NCBI RefSeq assembly: GCF_002205675.1
Contig: NZ_NISK01000003.1
Span: 496,001-560,000 of the forward strand
DNA from: Sphingopyxis bauzanensis
GTDB taxonomy: Bacteria > Pseudomonadota > Alphaproteobacteria > Sphingomonadales > Sphingomonadaceae
Length of the DNA: 64,000 nucleotides
Direction of reading: 5' to 3'
Made by a program: the position numbers and the translations under genes. Shown here piece after piece: positions 33,832 through 43,667 of this stretch. A model generated the notes under the pieces. It did no database searches and was not told where the DNA came from. It saw only the letters and a list, made by a program, of their open reading frames with translations. Numbering within the stretch: the first letter of the stretch is position 1; each line of letters opens with the position of its first letter.

Positions 33832-35339
33832 TGTTCGGGCGACGCCAGCTTCTCACCGGGGCGGCGGCGCTGGCCGCCAGCCGCTTCATCGCGGCTGCGC
33901 AAGCCGCCCCGGCGAACCGCGCGCCACGCCTGACGCATGACCCCTTCGCACTCGGCGTTGCCTCCGGCGAACCGGCGAGTGACGGCTTTGTCCTTTGGAC
34001 GCGGGCGGTCGGGCTGACCGAAGATGTCCGGCTCGGCTATGAAATCGCGAGCAACGAAAATTTCCGCACGATCATCCGTTCCGGCCGTATCGACGCGCCA
34101 GTAGGTCGCGGCGGCGCTGCGCATCTTGAAGTGAGGGGGCTGCCGTCCGGACGCCCCTATTTCTATCGCTTCCATTTCGGCGATGCGGTGAGCCGTGTGG
34201 GCCGGGCGGCAACCGTGGCAGTGAACCCTGAGCGACTGCGCCTGGCGCTGACGTCGTGCCAGCATTGGGAGCACGGTTGGTTCAGCGCCTATCGCGACAT
34301 GGTTGAACAGGACGTCGATGCCGTCCTGCAGGTCGGCGACTATATCTATGAAAAATCCTTCGGCAGCGGTCCCAACGTCCGCGCGTTCGGCACGCCGGAT
34401 CCGCTGACGCTGGACGACTATCGCGCGCGCCACGCGCTCTACCGCACCGACCCCGACCTGGCCGCGGCCCATGCTGCAATGCCATTCATCGTCGCGCTCG
34501 ATGATCATGAGGTCGAGAATGACTATGCGGGCGTGCATGGCGGCGTCACGGTCGATCCAGCGGCCTTCCTTCGCCGCCGCACCGCCGCGTGGCAGGCATA
34601 TTTTGAGCATATGCCGCTGCGTCCTTCGGCGTGGCGGTCGGGCGGCAGTCTGCAACTTTTTCGCCGGTTCCGCTGGGGAAAGCTCGCGACCGTACATATG
34701 CTCGACACGCGTCAGTATCGCAGTGTCCAGGCTTGTTCGGACGAAAAGCGCGGCGGGCACGTGGTGTGGGACTGTGACGCGGTGGTTGATCCCGGTGCAA
34801 CGATGCTGGGTGCCAGGCAGGAGGCGTGGCTGGACGACGGCCTTGCGCGCGAACGGGGCATCTGGAGTCTCGTCGCGCAACAGACATTATTCTCGCGCCT
34901 TGTCCTGCCGCAGGGGCCTGATGCCCGCTGGTCGGACATGTGGGACGGTTATGAGGCGGCGCGCCACCGCGCGCTGGGCAGCCTCGGCCGGCCAACGGTT
35001 CGCAATGCCGTGGTGCTGGGCGGCGACGTTCATTCTTTCTGGCTGAATAATGTCATTGCCGATTTCGACGATCCGCGCTCGAAAATCGTGGCGAGCGAAG
35101 TGGTGACCAGCTGTCTGGCCTCGCGCAACGGGCCGGCCGCCTTGTTCGACGGCGCGCGGTCGCGCAACTCGCATGTCCGCTATCACGACAATGCGCATGC
35201 TGGCTACGCCCTGCTCGATATCGTGCCCGAACGGATTGATGTCGACCTGCGTGCTATCGCCTCGCTGATCGACCCTGCGGCGCGGTGCTTCTCGCTCGAG
35301 CGGCGCTCGATCGAGGCGGGGCGGCCGGGTTTCGCCTGA
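33831..35339 (+). CDS. phoD: PhoD-type alkaline phosphatase/phosphodiesterase with Tat signal
   Basis: A 502-residue enzyme that begins MFGRRQLLTGAAALAASR, a twin-arginine signal. Metal-site motifs of PhoD are visible: GDYIYE near residue 172, DDHEVENDY near 225 and VLGGDVHSFW near 400. It would hydrolyse phosphate mono- or diesters in the periplasm with Fe and Ca. Start is fixed by the TGATG overlap with the receptor gene. It acts together with the receptor in uptake of organic phosphate. Confidence 0.93.
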   Translation: MFGRRQLLTGAAALAASRFIAAAQAAPANRAPRLTHDPFALGVASGEPASDGFVLWTRAVGLTEDVRLGYEIASNENFRTIIRSGRIDAPVGRGGAAHLEVRGLPSGRPYFYRFHFGDAVSRVGRAATVAVNPERLRLALTSCQHWEHGWFSAYRDMVEQDVDAVLQVGDYIYEKSFGSGPNVRAFGTPDPLTLDDYRARHALYRTDPDLAAAHAAMPFIVALDDHEVENDYAGVHGGVTVDPAAFLRRRTAAWQAYFEHMPLRPSAWRSGGSLQLFRRFRWGKLATVHMLDTRQYRSVQACSDEKRGGHVVWDCDAVVDPGATMLGARQEAWLDDGLARERGIWSLVAQQTLFSRLVLPQGPDARWSDMWDGYEAARHRALGSLGRPTVRNAVVLGGDVHSFWLNNVIADFDDPRSKIVASEVVTSCLASRNGPAALFDGARSRNSHVRYHDNAHAGYALLDIVPERIDVDLRAIASLIDPAARCFSLERRSIEAGRPGFA

Positions 35340-35486
35340 CTTGGACTGCCGCGCGTACGACGTTGCATCCGGTGCAATTACCATTCGATTCTGGCCGTTT
35401 GATCAGCACCCCTTCTGCGCCGAGCCTGTCGTGCAATCCGTGTTGTGCGCGCGCCGCGTCGACACGCAACGGGCAGGGGACAGACA

Positions 35487-36563
35487 TTGCAAAGCGCCGG
35501 AGCCGTCAGCCTTGTTATCGATCGTGGAGGGGATCGTCCCGGTGCGTTGACGATCATTCGCGACAGGCCGGAAATGCCACTTGCGACCGGACAGGTCCGG
35601 CTTGCCATCGATTGTTTCAGCCTTAGCGCGAATAATCTGACCTATGCGCTGCTCGGCGATCGTCTTAGCTACTGGTCGCTTTTTCCTATGCCCGAACCGT
35701 GGGGCATGGTCCCGGCGTGGGGCTTTGCGACCGTCGTCGAGACCCATCATGCGGGCGTTGCCCAGGGCGAGCGGCTTTATGGCCTATGGCCGATGGCCTC
35801 GCAGGCTGTGATCGAGCCGGGGCGGATCAATGCGCGGCTGATCGTCGATAATTCGGTCCATCGACGGTCGCTTCCACCCGCCTACAACAGCTATTTCCGC
35901 GTCGCGGCGGACCCGATCCATGCGCCCGGGACCGAGGATCGGCAATCGGTCATCCGCCCGCTTTTCATCACATCCTTCCTCCTCGACCGGCTGGTCGGGC
36001 AGACTGCCGCATGGAGCAGCGACACCGTGATCGTTACCAGCACTTCGAGCAAAACCGCGCTCGGACTTGGCTGGCTGCTGCGGCGCAATAGAACCGGAAT
36101 CCGGACTGTCGGCCTGACATCGGAGCGCCATGCGGCGGCGGTTATCGGTCTCGGTATTTTTGATGAGGTGGCGACTTATGACGCGCTGCCGAACCTTTCC
36201 GGCGCGGCGATCGTCGATTTTTCGGGGAACCCGACATTGCTCGGCCGTCTGCGCGACCGCTCGCGGCCGGTCCATCTTTGCCGGGTCGGCATGACCCATG
36301 GGCAGGATGCGGGCGAAACGAGCGTAGATACACCCGGCGAAGAATTTTTCTTCGCGCCCGATGCCATCATCGCTGCGGTGGCTGAACTCAGTCCGGCGGG
36401 CTTCGATATCGCGCTAGCCGATGCCACGCGCGATTTCATCGACGCTTCGCGCGGCTGGCTGACGATCGAAGCCGTGTGCGGCGCCGATGCCGTGCGCGAT
36501 GCCTGGACGCGCGTCCGGTCCGGCAAAGGCGATCCAACCTCCGCAATTGTCGCATCTTTATAA
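35487..36563 (+). CDS. DUF2855 family protein (MDR-like fold)
   Basis: A 358-residue protein that matches the DUF2855 pattern: LAIDCFSLSANNLTYALLGDRLSYW near the start, WGMVPAWGFATVVETHHAGVAQGERLYGLWPMA, then SVHRRSLPPAYNSYFR. The fold resembles medium-chain dehydrogenases, but I see no complete NAD(P)-binding GxGxxG and no enzymatic role is established. Start is uncertain: TTG at 35487 follows CAGGGGA and precedes the family's usual beginning, while an in-frame GTG lies 42 bases upstream. It precedes a TonB receptor gene by 25 nt and may be co-transcribed with it. Confidence 0.75.
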   Translation: MQSAGAVSLVIDRGGDRPGALTIIRDRPEMPLATGQVRLAIDCFSLSANNLTYALLGDRLSYWSLFPMPEPWGMVPAWGFATVVETHHAGVAQGERLYGLWPMASQAVIEPGRINARLIVDNSVHRRSLPPAYNSYFRVAADPIHAPGTEDRQSVIRPLFITSFLLDRLVGQTAAWSSDTVIVTSTSSKTALGLGWLLRRNRTGIRTVGLTSERHAAAVIGLGIFDEVATYDALPNLSGAAIVDFSGNPTLLGRLRDRSRPVHLCRVGMTHGQDAGETSVDTPGEEFFFAPDAIIAAVAELSPAGFDIALADATRDFIDASRGWLTIEAVCGADAVRDAWTRVRSGKGDPTSAIVASL

Positions 36564-36588
36564 TCAGAAGCAAAATGGGAGAGAAAAT

Positions 36589-38982
36589 ATGAAGAGGAAA
36601 CTCGGTTGCGGGCTGTCGCTCGCCGCATTGGTCTGGGCGCCATTCGCCTCGGCGCAGGACGACGTATCGCCTGGTCAGGCTGCGGACAATGGTGGTGACA
36701 TCATCGTCACCGCTACCAAGCGTTCGCAGAATCTGCAGGACGTGCCGATCGCCGTCTCGGCCTTTTCGTCCGAGCAACTCCAGAAATCGGGGATCAACGA
36801 TACGCGTGAGCTGATGACGCTGGCGCCCAGCCTCAACTTGACGAGCACGACGTCGGATTCGGCCGGCGTCGTCATCCGCCTGCGCGGCGTGGGAAGCGAG
36901 GCGATCAATCCCGGGCTTGAATCGTCGGTCGCAACCTTTGTCGATGGCGTCTACCGTAGCCGCTCGAATCTCAGCCTCACGGACATTCCGGGGATCGAGC
37001 GGATCGAGGTGTTGCGCGGACCGCAAGGGACGCTGTTCGGCAAGAACACGTCGGCGGGCCTCATCAACGTCATCACCTTCGCGCCGAAGTTCGAGCCGAG
37101 CTTCGACGCGGCGGCGTCATATGGAAATTATGACTTGGTTCGGCTGAACGCGGGCGGCGGCGGGGCGTTGGTGAAGAACCTGCTGGCCGTCCGGCTGGAT
37201 GCCGCCTATCAACGACGCGGCGGCTTCCTGCGCGACTTCGACAGCGGCCATCGCTATCGTAACCGCAACCGTCTCACGCTGCGCGGCCAGCTTTTGCTCA
37301 CCCCCGCCGATGACGTCGAAATCCGGCTGATCGCCGACTATGGCCACCGCCGCGAAACCGGCCCCGACACTTATTCGCCGATCGTCAACGATCCCGTCTA
37401 TGTCGGCATCTTTCAGGCGATGGGGTTTGACAGCCATATCGGTCGGCAGGATCTGACCATCACGACGACGCAGGATCGCGCGTCGGTCGAGGAAACCGAT
37501 CAGTGGGGGCTGTCGGGCGAACTGAACTGGGATCTGGGCGGTGCCAGGCTGACATCGATTACCGGATACCGGCACTGGCGCAACGATCAGGCGCGAGAGG
37601 TCGATTATGCCGAGGCGGACCTAGTCTATATTCCGTTCAAAGCGGCCGCGCAGGCGTTCGACACCTTCACCCAGGAAATCCGCCTCGACGGCAGCGCGGG
37701 GCCGGTCGACTGGATGATCGGGGGCTTCTACAGCCATGAAACGGCGTTCGGTCGCTACGGCTACCGGATCGGGCGCGATCTTGAGCCGTTCCTCGATCGG
37801 CTGTTCGGGCCGACCACCGGGCAGGCCAACCCGATATCCTTCTATACCGGACTGCCGGTCGGGGCGAGTTATCCTGAAGGTTCGGGGGTCGGGCGCGACG
37901 ATTTTCGCCAGACGTCGCGCAGCATATCGGTTTTCACGCATAATGTCTGGCACCTCACCGACCGGCTCGACCTGATCGGCGGCCTTCGTTTCACGCGCGA
38001 GGCCAAGCACGTCGAGGTGGATATTGTCGGCACGCAGAATCCAGGATGTCAGGCGTTGATCTCAGTTGGCCTGTCGGCGCCGGGCGCCACGCCCATTTCG
38101 GGAATCCAGTGCCTTCAGCTTTTCGACGCGCGCTATGACGGGTCTTACACCGCGCGCAAGGTAGAAAAGGAATGGTCGGGCATCGCGACGATCAGCTATG
38201 ATTTCAGCGAGGCGCTTCACGGCTATGCGACCTACAGCCGTGGCTACAAGGCGGGCGGCTTTGTCCTCGATCGCGCCGGGTTCCGGCCAATCGCGGTGAA
38301 ATCGCCCGATGCCGACGACCTCGCCTTCGATCCCGAACTCGCGACCAACCATGAGGCTGGGCTTAAATTTCGATCGCCGGGCGGCGGCGTGACGGTCAAT
38401 GGGGCAGTCTTTTATACCCGCTTCACCGACTATCAGCTCAGCTACAACACTGGCGCGGCGCTGATCACCACCAACATCCCGCGCGTTACGGCAAAGGGCT
38501 TTGAGCTGGAACTTGGCGCCCGGCCGGCGCCGGGCTGGCAACTAGCGGCGGGCGTTACCTATTCCAGCTCGCGCTACGGGGGTATCCCACCCGGTCCGCC
38601 TGCCAATGTCGTCGCAATTGCGGGGCAGCAACTCGCAAATGCGCCAAAATGGGTCGTCACCGGCTCGGTCGGGTGGGATGACCTTGTTGCCGGGGGCAGT
38701 CTGCGCGCCTTTGTGCAACTCGACGGGCGCTATCAGTCCGATGTGTTGACCGAACGCCTGCTGCGCCCGACATCGGGACAAAAGGGCTATGCGCTGTTCA
38801 ACGCCCGCCTCGGCGTCGGGACACCCGACGAGCGCTGGGCGCTGGAATTGTGGGCGCGCAACCTGGCGGATCAGCGCACCATCGGATCCGCGATCCCCGC
38901 GACCTTTCAGGGCGCGACGCTGGTCGGCGCGCAGGGCGAGCCGCGAACCTATGGCCTGACAATACGGACGAAATTGCGGTAG
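36589..38982 (+). CDS. TonB-dependent outer-membrane receptor
   Basis: A 797-residue receptor with signal peptide MKRKLGCGLSLAALVWAPFASA, TonB box DIIVTATKRSQNLQDVPIAVSAF, a plug with RLRGVGS and ERIEVLRGPQGTLFGKNTSAGLINVIT, and a barrel ending RTYGLTIRTKLR. The NLQDVPIAVSAF/GPQGTLFG form is typical of the large sphingomonad receptors that import plant or aromatic compounds rather than siderophores. ATG at 36589 follows GGGAGAG. It may form an operon with the upstream DUF2855 gene. The substrate cannot be read from sequence. Confidence 0.92.
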   Translation: MKRKLGCGLSLAALVWAPFASAQDDVSPGQAADNGGDIIVTATKRSQNLQDVPIAVSAFSSEQLQKSGINDTRELMTLAPSLNLTSTTSDSAGVVIRLRGVGSEAINPGLESSVATFVDGVYRSRSNLSLTDIPGIERIEVLRGPQGTLFGKNTSAGLINVITFAPKFEPSFDAAASYGNYDLVRLNAGGGGALVKNLLAVRLDAAYQRRGGFLRDFDSGHRYRNRNRLTLRGQLLLTPADDVEIRLIADYGHRRETGPDTYSPIVNDPVYVGIFQAMGFDSHIGRQDLTITTTQDRASVEETDQWGLSGELNWDLGGARLTSITGYRHWRNDQAREVDYAEADLVYIPFKAAAQAFDTFTQEIRLDGSAGPVDWMIGGFYSHETAFGRYGYRIGRDLEPFLDRLFGPTTGQANPISFYTGLPVGASYPEGSGVGRDDFRQTSRSISVFTHNVWHLTDRLDLIGGLRFTREAKHVEVDIVGTQNPGCQALISVGLSAPGATPISGIQCLQLFDARYDGSYTARKVEKEWSGIATISYDFSEALHGYATYSRGYKAGGFVLDRAGFRPIAVKSPDADDLAFDPELATNHEAGLKFRSPGGGVTVNGAVFYTRFTDYQLSYNTGAALITTNIPRVTAKGFELELGARPAPGWQLAAGVTYSSSRYGGIPPGPPANVVAIAGQQLANAPKWVVTGSVGWDDLVAGGSLRAFVQLDGRYQSDVLTERLLRPTSGQKGYALFNARLGVGTPDERWALELWARNLADQRTIGSAIPATFQGATLVGAQGEPRTYGLTIRTKLR

Positions 38983-39045
38983 CAGTCTAAAAGGAGCCGA
39001 CATCCGCAGGGGATGCCGGCTCCGAAAAGCCCGACGCTTGTTTGG

Positions 39046-39480
39046 TCAGGCCGTCTTTGGACGTCCGCTATCGCCCACGTGAAAGACCGCGGTAGCGCGG
39101 CCGATGATCCGGCTATCGGCGGTGGCCTCTGCCGCAGCGAAGGAAAGTGTCCGGCCGTTTTTTGTAGCGATGGCGCCAACCTCGATCCATTGGCCCTCGC
39201 GCGCCGCGCCGAGAAAATCGACCGACAAATGCACCGTGACTAGGCTCGTGCCGTCGTCGGCAGCCAGAACACAGGCAATCCCCATCGCATTGTCGCACAG
39301 CGTTGACAGCACGCCGCCGTGCAGCATCGCGCGCGCATTGCAGTGCGCCGCCGCGACGCGCAGCCCGATGACAAAGCGATCGCCGTCGCGTTTGGAATAG
39401 AGAGGCTCCCACGCATCGGTCACCGGGCTGCGGCGAAAATGCCGCTCGAACCCGGCGGGTGGGTCGGCGGGCGCGCTCAC
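39046..39480 (-). CDS. PaaI-type hotdog-fold acyl-CoA thioesterase
   Basis: A 144-residue protein with HCNARAMLHGGVLSTLCDNAMG at about 46-66, the HGG motif of PaaI-like thioesterases, then VTVHLSVDFLGAAREGQWIEV. It would hydrolyse acyl- or aryl-CoA to free CoA, often to relieve a pathway block. It starts with GTG in a four-base overlap with the stop of the receptor gene, so both are translated together. The link suggests that the receptor's substrate is handled as a CoA thioester. Confidence 0.88.
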   Translation of the reverse strand: MSAPADPPAGFERHFRRSPVTDAWEPLYSKRDGDRFVIGLRVAAAHCNARAMLHGGVLSTLCDNAMGIACVLAADDGTSLVTVHLSVDFLGAAREGQWIEVGAIATKNGRTLSFAAAEATADSRIIGRATAVFHVGDSGRPKTA

Positions 39481-41816
39481 CAGTCGATCCGGATCGTCGC
39501 GCCATAGGTGCGCGGCGCATTATAGGCGACCGAATAGGCGCCGAAGAGCGCGAAGCTCTGCACCGCGAAACTTTCTTTGGTGAGGTTGCGCCCCCACAGC
39601 GCCAGATCCCAGCCGCTGTCCGACAGCAGGCTGACGCGCGCGTTGACCAGCGTGTAAGGCCGTTCCTTCAGATAGGATGTGTTCTCGGCGTTCAGGAAGA
39701 AGGCGCCATTATATTTGCCATCGACCTGCAGCGCCATGTCCCAGCCGCTGCCGACGGCGAACTGATAGCGGGCCAGCAGGTTCGCCGAAAATTTGGCGGC
39801 GAGGGGCAGGTCGTTGCCGTCGAACACCGGCTGGGCGGGGTCGTCGATCCGGGTGTCGATCCATGCCATTCCCGCGCGCAGGTCGAAACCGCGGGCAGGT
39901 CGCAGGGTCGCGTCGATCTCCATGCCGGTGACCTGCGCCTTGGCCAGATTGCGTAACTGGTTGAACGGCAGGCCGGTGACGGTATCGACTTGGGCGACCC
40001 GCACTTGCGGCTTGTCGAAATCATAATGATAGAGCGATCCGTTCAGGAACAGGCGTCGATCGAGCAGGGTCGATTTGACCCCGATTTCATAAGCGGTCAG
40101 CGTTTCTTCCTCGAACGGTTCGAGCTGCTGGCGCGTGAAAGCGAAATCGCCATCGAAACCGCCGCTTTTGAACCCGCGACTGATGCTGCCATAGAGCAGC
40201 ACCGCGTCCGACGGCTTGTAGTTGAGCCCGATCTTGCCGGAGAAGCTCTTGTAGGTTGCGCTGTCGTCGACGACTGCGGCATCGGTCGGCGTCGACCCGA
40301 AGTTGACCGGCGCGCGCGATGGGGCGAGCCCGTCGCTGTAAATCCACTCCGACCGGCTCGCGAAATCCTTGTCCTCATGCGAATAGCGCAGCCCGGCGAC
40401 CAGCATCAGTCGCTCGCTCGCCTTCCACTCGGCATGGCCGTAAGCGGCCGCGCTCCACGTATCCTGCGAAAAATTGAGCTCGAGCTGGTCGGCAACGCGC
40501 CCCGCGAGCGCCGGATCGGTGAAGTTGGTGAGGCCAAGCAGCGGCGAGAGTGTGCCGAAGAAGCGCAGATCGACCTTTTCGCGCGCGCCGTACAGCCCCG
40601 CGATCCAGTAAAAGCCGCCCCCGCCATCCGACGCGAGCCGCAGTTCCTGCGAATATTGTTCGAGCCAGGTATCGCGCAGCTGGTTCAGTTCGTGATGCGG
40701 CGCGCCGTCGGTGTCGGTGAAGGCGCGCTTGCGTGCGTCGTCATAAGAGGTGATCGAGGTCAGTGTTACGCTGCCGAGATCGAATTCGCCGCGCAGCGAG
40801 GCGCCGACATTATGCTCGCGGTTCCGTCCGACGAAATCGACCCGGACGCGATAGGGGGCGCCGTCAAGATCGGTGTAGCCGAAGGCGTCGCCGCAGAAGC
40901 GCGGATCGCGAACGCCGGTGAGCGGGGTGGCTGCGCACGGCTGCGCGGCCCCGGCAATCGATGTAAAGCCGATCGAGGTCAGTGGCAGGACGTCGCCCGT
41001 CGTCTCGCCGCCGTGGAAGTTGAGCAGCAGCTTGACCGCACCATCGCCGTCATATTCGAGCAGCCCGCGTGCAGCCCAGCTTTCCTGTTCGCCGGCGCGG
41101 CGCTTCGGATTGAAAAAGAGCGGACTGCGCGGCAGCCCGCTGTCGGCGGGTGTCCAGTCGTTGGTGTAATATCCGCGCGCCTGGCTGGCAAAACGACCCG
41201 CCAGCCGGGCCTTCAGCGTCGGGGACAGCGGCCCGCTGACCGCTGCGTCTAGCGTGAGGGTGCGGTAGTTACCATAGGAGGCCTCCGCATATCCTTCGAG
41301 CGTATCGGTTGGCCGACGCGTCGAATAGCTGACCGCGCCGCCGGTCGTATTGCGCCCGAACAAGGTTCCTTGCGGGCCCTTCAATATCTCGACGCGGTCG
41401 GTATCGAAGATCTGGAACCCGGTCAGGATGTTCGATCCGAGATAGACTTCGTCGAGATAGACCGCCGCCGCGGGCGCGACATTGGGGGCGAAATCCTGAA
41501 CGCCGACCCCGCGGATGACGAACGTCGGCTGGCGGCCGAGATAGCTGTATACCTGAACGCCCGGGACCGATTCCGAAATGCGCTCGGCCGAGGTCACGCC
41601 CAGATCCTTGAGCTGGTCGCCGGTGAAGGCGGCTATGGAGACGCCGACGTCCTGAAGATTCTGGTCGCGTTTTTGCGCCGTAACGACAATCTCGTCGAGA
41701 CGGTCGCCGGAGGCAGCAGGCGGGGCGACCGTCGCCGTTTCCTGCGCTGCTGCTTGAGCCGGAATGGTAGCGAGCACGGCGCCGATACCAATACCGCTTA
41801 GAAACCTGCTTTTCAT
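39477..41816 (-). CDS. TonB-dependent outer-membrane receptor
   Basis: A 779-residue receptor with signal peptide MKSRFLSGIGIGAVLATIPAQAAA, TonB box DEIVVTAQKRDQNLQDVGVSIAAF, a plug with FVIRGVGVQDF and VEILKGPQGTLFGRNTTGGAVSYSTRRP, and a barrel ending in RTYGATIRIDW. ATG at 41816 follows GGGGAGAG. It is the first gene of a two-gene operon with the thioesterase and is divergent from the CoA-ligase operon (242-bp gap). It is the likely entry point for the catabolic cluster. Confidence 0.92.
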   Translation of the reverse strand: MKSRFLSGIGIGAVLATIPAQAAAQETATVAPPAASGDRLDEIVVTAQKRDQNLQDVGVSIAAFTGDQLKDLGVTSAERISESVPGVQVYSYLGRQPTFVIRGVGVQDFAPNVAPAAAVYLDEVYLGSNILTGFQIFDTDRVEILKGPQGTLFGRNTTGGAVSYSTRRPTDTLEGYAEASYGNYRTLTLDAAVSGPLSPTLKARLAGRFASQARGYYTNDWTPADSGLPRSPLFFNPKRRAGEQESWAARGLLEYDGDGAVKLLLNFHGGETTGDVLPLTSIGFTSIAGAAQPCAATPLTGVRDPRFCGDAFGYTDLDGAPYRVRVDFVGRNREHNVGASLRGEFDLGSVTLTSITSYDDARKRAFTDTDGAPHHELNQLRDTWLEQYSQELRLASDGGGGFYWIAGLYGAREKVDLRFFGTLSPLLGLTNFTDPALAGRVADQLELNFSQDTWSAAAYGHAEWKASERLMLVAGLRYSHEDKDFASRSEWIYSDGLAPSRAPVNFGSTPTDAAVVDDSATYKSFSGKIGLNYKPSDAVLLYGSISRGFKSGGFDGDFAFTRQQLEPFEEETLTAYEIGVKSTLLDRRLFLNGSLYHYDFDKPQVRVAQVDTVTGLPFNQLRNLAKAQVTGMEIDATLRPARGFDLRAGMAWIDTRIDDPAQPVFDGNDLPLAAKFSANLLARYQFAVGSGWDMALQVDGKYNGAFFLNAENTSYLKERPYTLVNARVSLLSDSGWDLALWGRNLTKESFAVQSFALFGAYSVAYNAPRTYGATIRIDW

Positions 41817-42058
41817 ATCCGCTCTCCCCACTGCGACGAATTCGTGGCGGTTCGTCCGATTGGCAGGATGCGGGAGAACGGCCGGCGCGGCTATTGATCG
41901 GTCTGCGATTGGGATTGCGCCATGCACAATGCGATGGGCCATGCGCAGGGCGCAAAGCCGGTTGCAGCCTCCGCAACAAAGACGACGCGATATCGGCGCT
42001 ATGGCCGTCCGGCTCCCGTTTACGCGGAGCCGGACAACGATCGGCACGAGGAATTGCG

Positions 42059-43666
42059 ATGACCCAGTTATTAGCTTCCGGCGCAAAGGCGCAGAATGTC
42101 GGCGGGCTCTTCGATGAGGCGGCGCACCGCTTTGCCGAGCGGACGATGATCGAATTCGACGGCCGGGTGTTGTCCTTTGGGGACATCGCGGCGGCAGTGA
42201 CGAATGTCGCCGCGGCGCTTGCGAAACATGGCCTGGCAAAAGGCGACCGGATCGCGCTCTATTTGCCGAACACCCCGCATTACCCGGTGCTTTTCTTCGC
42301 GGCGATGCGGCTGGGCGCCGTGGTTGTGAATTTGACCCCCCTCGATGCAGCGCGCGAGCTGCGCTTCAAGCTCGCCGATACTGGCGCGCGGATCGTCGCG
42401 ACGCACGACGCCGAGCCTTTCCGCAGCAACGCCGCGGCGCTGCTGGGCGAAAGCGTGGTCGACCTCGCGCTGATCGGCAGCGATGCCTATTGGCAGGGCG
42501 CGGACCCCGTCGCGGTAGCAGCGGCGGGCATGGCGTCGCTCGATGCGATGGTCGCGGCTCCCTCGGCCTGCCCCGCCGCCGCCGTCACTGCCGATGACCT
42601 CGCGCTCATCCAATATACCGGCGGGACGACGGGCACGCCGAAGGGTGCGATGATCACGCACGGCAATCTGGTCAGCGCGGTTGCGATGTTCGACGCCGCA
42701 ATTGCGGCAACCGCGGGCTGGCGGCCGGGCCGCGAACGCCATATGGGCGTGCTGCCGCTGTTCCACATCTATGCGCTGGCAGGCGTCCTGCTCCGCGCGG
42801 TTACCAATGGCGAAACGGTCCTGCTGCGCGACCGGTTCGATCCCGAGCAGACGCTGGCCGATATCGACAGCGGCGGCGCGACCTTCTTCTTCGGGGTGCC
42901 GACCATGTTCACCGCGCTGCTCGAAACACCGAACATCGCCGAATATGATCTATCTTCTCTCGTTTATTGCGTGTCCGGCGGCGCGCCGCTTCCCGGCGAG
43001 GTGGCAGCGCGGCTGGCGCAGTCGATCGGCCGCCCGCTCGTTGTCGGCTGGGGGATGACCGAGACCTGCGGTGCGGGCACGCTCAGCCGATCGGACGAAA
43101 TCAACGAAGCCGCTGCGATCGGCTATCCGCTGCCCGGCGCTTCGGTCGAGATATTGTCGTTCGATGGCGAGCGTTTGCCCGCCGCGGTGGGCAAGACGGG
43201 CGAGATCGCGATCAGCGGCCCGAACGTCGTCCAAGGCTATTGGAACCGCCCCGATGAGAGCGCGGAGGCTTTTGCTGCGGGGCGCCTTTTGACCGGCGAC
43301 ATGGGCTTCGTCGATGCGCGCGGCCAAATCCATCTTGTCGATCGCAAGAAGGATCTGATCATCTCGTCGGGATATAATGTCTATCCGCGGATGGTGGAGG
43401 AAGCGATTTACGAGCATCCGGCGGTGGCCGAGGCGCTCGTTTACGGGGCGGCCGACAGGTATCGCGGCGAGGTCGCTGTCGCCGCGGTCAAGCTGCGGGC
43501 GGGGCAGGCGCTGGACCTGGCGCAGCTGCGCGCTTTTCTGTCGGACAAGCTGGGACGGCATGAACTGCCCGCCCGGCTGGAGCTCCATGACGCGCTGCCG
43601 CGAACCGCTGCCGGCAAATTGTCGCGCAAGGACCTGCGCGATGCATCGGCCAAAAAGGAGGCATGA
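42059..43666 (+). CDS. Acyl-CoA synthetase/ligase (AMP-forming)
   Basis: A 535-residue ANL-superfamily ligase. Motifs: the AMP/phosphate loop YTGGTTGTPKG at about 186-196, GWGMTET near 325-331, LTGDMGFVDARG and the hinge DRKKDLIISSGYNVYP, and a catalytic Lys in AAGKLSRKDL near the end. It joins a carboxylic acid to CoA with ATP. ATG at 42059 follows GAGGAA; the extension upstream contains no homology. The next gene (SMP-30 type) starts 2 bases after the stop. Substrate unknown; the neighbouring lactonase suggests a hydroxy acid. Confidence 0.92.
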   Translation: MTQLLASGAKAQNVGGLFDEAAHRFAERTMIEFDGRVLSFGDIAAAVTNVAAALAKHGLAKGDRIALYLPNTPHYPVLFFAAMRLGAVVVNLTPLDAARELRFKLADTGARIVATHDAEPFRSNAAALLGESVVDLALIGSDAYWQGADPVAVAAAGMASLDAMVAAPSACPAAAVTADDLALIQYTGGTTGTPKGAMITHGNLVSAVAMFDAAIAATAGWRPGRERHMGVLPLFHIYALAGVLLRAVTNGETVLLRDRFDPEQTLADIDSGGATFFFGVPTMFTALLETPNIAEYDLSSLVYCVSGGAPLPGEVAARLAQSIGRPLVVGWGMTETCGAGTLSRSDEINEAAAIGYPLPGASVEILSFDGERLPAAVGKTGEIAISGPNVVQGYWNRPDESAEAFAAGRLLTGDMGFVDARGQIHLVDRKKDLIISSGYNVYPRMVEEAIYEHPAVAEALVYGAADRYRGEVAVAAVKLRAGQALDLAQLRAFLSDKLGRHELPARLELHDALPRTAAGKLSRKDLRDASAKKEA

Positions 43667-43667
43667 C

